Shown here one piece after another: positions 21,084-23,175 of a stretch of 23,175 nt of DNA. Numbering within the stretch: the first letter of the stretch is position 1; the number at the start of each line of letters is the position of its first letter. The notes under the pieces were generated by a model. That model was not told where the DNA came from. It did no database searches and worked only from the letters and a program-made list of their open reading frames with translations. Made by a program: the position numbers and the translations under genes. This DNA comes from GCA-2733415 sp049614485 (GTDB lineage Bacteria > Bacteroidota > Bacteroidia > Flavobacteriales > Flavobacteriaceae), in the NCBI GenBank assembly GCA_049614485.1, contig JBMZDR010000026.1, positions 1 through 23,175 on the forward strand, given 5' to 3'.

Positions 21084-23175
21084 ATGAAAAATCCTATTAC
21101 ACACCTATATACAAAAATAGCATTCACACTTGCACTGTGTTGTACTATGACTCATATGAGCGGTCAAATAAAACAGACATTTGAGCCTAGGTTCTCAGAA
21201 ACCGTTAACGGTAATATGACCATGATTGCAAATAATGTGCTATCAAGACATGTAACTAACAATTATAATGGTTCTGAGGGAAATCATAATTTTGATGATA
21301 ATGTTTTTGTCGATATTGATACTGACAATAGCACTTTCAACTCAAGTAACGCTACATTTCTGAACCCTTTACCAGCTGCAAATTGTTTAGTCATTAAAAA
21401 AGCATACTTGTATTGGGCAGCTGCAGATATGGAGGAAGATAATTCTAATAATGAACCCAATTGGAACTATAACCAAGTGAAACTAATGTTACCGGGTGAA
21501 AATACTTATACAACCATTACTGCTGATGATGTCATTTATAGAGGACGAGATGAACATTTTGTAAATGACCCATACATCTGTTTTAAAGATATTACAACAC
21601 AAGTCGGAAATTTAAATAATCCATTTGATAAATATCAAATAGCAAATGTAAGAGCTAAAGAAGGAGAATTAACTGGACATGGAGGCGGAAACGTTGGTAC
21701 ATCTGGTGGTTGGGAAATAGTATTTATTTATGAAAATCCAACATTACCTAAAAAGAACATCACAATATTTGATGGGTATGCACATGTAACCGAAGATGAA
21801 AACAATTTTAATATTTTATTTGATGGTTTTTTAACTGTGCCAACTGGAGATGTAAACACAAGTGTTGTTATTGGGGGATTAGAAGGTGATAGAGACCTAA
21901 AAAATGATAAACTTCAAATTAGAAACGTTGCTAATAATTGGGTAGACATCTCTACAACAAATAGACCTAGTGATAATTTTTTCAACAGTAAAATAACAAA
22001 AGATGGCGCAAACTTTACTGATAGAGTCCCAGAAAGCACTAACACTTTAGGATTTGACGCTGCAGTATTTAACTTAAACAACTCAAATAATTCAATTATA
22101 GATAATAATCAGACATCTGCTACCATGAGGTTAACCTCAGATCAAGAAACATATGGATTATTTCTTTTAGGTTTAGCTGTTGATGTTTGGGAACCTAACA
22201 TGTCACCTATTGTTTTACAAACGAATTTAAATGCTACCACAACTGTAAATAATGATGATACGATTACCTTTAATTTCGATGTACAAAACACAGGTAATGA
22301 TGATGCAATAAATCTTGTTGTTCAAACAACTTTACCTGAAGAAGTCGATTTTTTAGGTATAAACAATTTACCAAATGGTATATCATATAATTATAATTCC
22401 GCAACAAGGGTATTAACTTTTACAGTTACAGATGATAGTTTAACAGAAGTAAATGCTGCATTATTTACACTTGAATTTGATATAAAAATCAAGGACAAAT
22501 GTTATTTCTTAGAGACTAAATGTAGTAATTCATTTCAAATACAACTCCAAGCTACTTATAATGGTGTTATGAACCCTAAAGAACAAACAATTAATAGTTC
22601 TTCTGAAACTGATAATTGCGGTATAGGAAATAATTTACCCAATACTTTTACCATAAATCAACCTGCTGCTGTTGATTGGGTTACAGGTGCTAATGATCTA
22701 GACCGAACTTTAGATTGTAGCGATGCTCAAGGATTAATTGATGCACAAAATTTAACTCCACAATTAGACGCTTGTAACTTAACTCCAATAAAAACATCTG
22801 GACAATTTGTACAATCAAACACTTGTCCTTCAAACGGAACATACACTAATACATGGGTATATTCAGATATTTGTGGAAGAACAACTAGTACATTTACTCA
22901 AATAATTACTATTGAAGACAACACTGCACCTGCTTTTGATGCAAGCTCATTACCACAAGATGTCACTCTTGAATGTAGCGATAATATTCCGGATTTAGAA
23001 GATGTGGTGCTTACAGCTACAGACAACTGTTCAGATGTTGATGATATTATCATTACACCATCAGAAGTTATCACTAATCAAGATGACGAGTGTAGCAACA
23101 ACTACACCATTACTAGAACTTGGACAGTGACTGATTGTGCTGGAAACAGTACGCAACACGTACAAGTAATCACTG
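21084..23175 (+). CDS. Large secreted adhesin-like protein, N-terminal part (runs off the right edge)
   Basis: The frame is open from ATG 21084 to the window end, 697 codons. A signal peptide of about 28 residues (ending MSGQ) starts it. Residues about 35-370 form a large N-terminal domain with KKAYLYWAAADMEEDN, GGGNVGTSGGWEIVFIYENP and KNITIFDGYAHV, which I do not recognise with certainty. About 372-470 is a DUF11-like beta domain (FNFDVQNTGNDDAINLVVQT). From about 540 on there are cysteine-containing repeats: LDCSDAQGL, NTWVYSDICGRTTSTFTQII, EDNTAPAFDASS, LECSDNIPD, TRTWTVTDCAGNS, the pattern of HYR/SprB-like repeats in large surface proteins of Flavobacteria. A type IX secretion signal would be expected at the missing C-terminus. 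Confidence 0.88.
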   Translation, partial: MKNPITHLYTKIAFTLALCCTMTHMSGQIKQTFEPRFSETVNGNMTMIANNVLSRHVTNNYNGSEGNHNFDDNVFVDIDTDNSTFNSSNATFLNPLPAANCLVIKKAYLYWAAADMEEDNSNNEPNWNYNQVKLMLPGENTYTTITADDVIYRGRDEHFVNDPYICFKDITTQVGNLNNPFDKYQIANVRAKEGELTGHGGGNVGTSGGWEIVFIYENPTLPKKNITIFDGYAHVTEDENNFNILFDGFLTVPTGDVNTSVVIGGLEGDRDLKNDKLQIRNVANNWVDISTTNRPSDNFFNSKITKDGANFTDRVPESTNTLGFDAAVFNLNNSNNSIIDNNQTSATMRLTSDQETYGLFLLGLAVDVWEPNMSPIVLQTNLNATTTVNNDDTITFNFDVQNTGNDDAINLVVQTTLPEEVDFLGINNLPNGISYNYNSATRVLTFTVTDDSLTEVNAALFTLEFDIKIKDKCYFLETKCSNSFQIQLQATYNGVMNPKEQTINSSSETDNCGIGNNLPNTFTINQPAAVDWVTGANDLDRTLDCSDAQGLIDAQNLTPQLDACNLTPIKTSGQFVQSNTCPSNGTYTNTWVYSDICGRTTSTFTQIITIEDNTAPAFDASSLPQDVTLECSDNIPDLEDVVLTATDNCSDVDDIIITPSEVITNQDDECSNNYTITRTWTVTDCAGNSTQHVQVIT

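Noticed and set aside
1..23175. Possible CRISPR array, insertion sequence, prophage, defence island or tRNA genes
   Set aside because: No spaced direct repeats of CRISPR type, no transposase, integrase or phage proteins, and no cloverleaf sequences were found. The long inverted repeats are all explained as terminators between convergent genes.

Overview
The window is AT-rich DNA from a member of the Bacteroidota, most likely the family Flavobacteriaceae. Supporting signs are the TAnnTTTG type of -7 promoter box (several copies of TATATTTG or TATTTTTG), no visible Shine-Dalgarno sequences, a split two-gene transketolase, many SPII lipoproteins, and the gene sets tgt-lptG-DMT-accA-dnaB and DUF6452-DUF6048-smpB. 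There are no tRNA or rRNA genes, insertion sequences, phage genes or CRISPR arrays. Most of the window reads as ordinary chromosomal core.

Layout. 1-4953 (minus): the 5' part of dnaB, then accA, a DMT-family exporter, lptG and tgt. tgt, lptG and the exporter overlap one another and form one unit. 5118-6932 (plus): the two transketolase subunits, closed by a strong bidirectional terminator shared with rocD (7005-8249, minus). 8428-9346 (minus): an ECF sigma factor and an overlapping two-helix membrane protein, probably its partner. 9466-11159 (plus): a DUF6452-like lipoprotein, a DUF6048-like beta-barrel-type protein, and smpB. 11214-13219 (minus): a lipoprotein built from nine 11-residue repeats, a small transaldolase/FSA-type aldolase, and a short-chain dehydrogenase. 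13339-13431 (minus): the SRP RNA with a textbook promoter. 13521-16778 (plus): a lipoprotein glutaminyl cyclotransferase with an Ig-like N-terminus, upp, and a beta-helix lipoprotein. 16845-20311 (minus): a polyphosphate operon, sixA-ppk1-ppx. 20612-23175 (plus): a small exported protein and the 5' part of a large secreted adhesin-like protein that runs off the window.

Themes. Carbon metabolism (transketolase halves, transaldolase, acetyl-CoA carboxylase), translation and export housekeeping (tgt, smpB, SRP RNA, lptG) and polyphosphate turnover make up the core. The parts that look least described are the sigma factor/membrane protein pair, the 11-mer repeat lipoprotein, the DUF pair, and the secreted protein/adhesin operon with two related dyad sequences in its upstream region. 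I saw no clear anti-phage or mobile system. The Tgt protein lacks the three cysteines that normally bind zinc.
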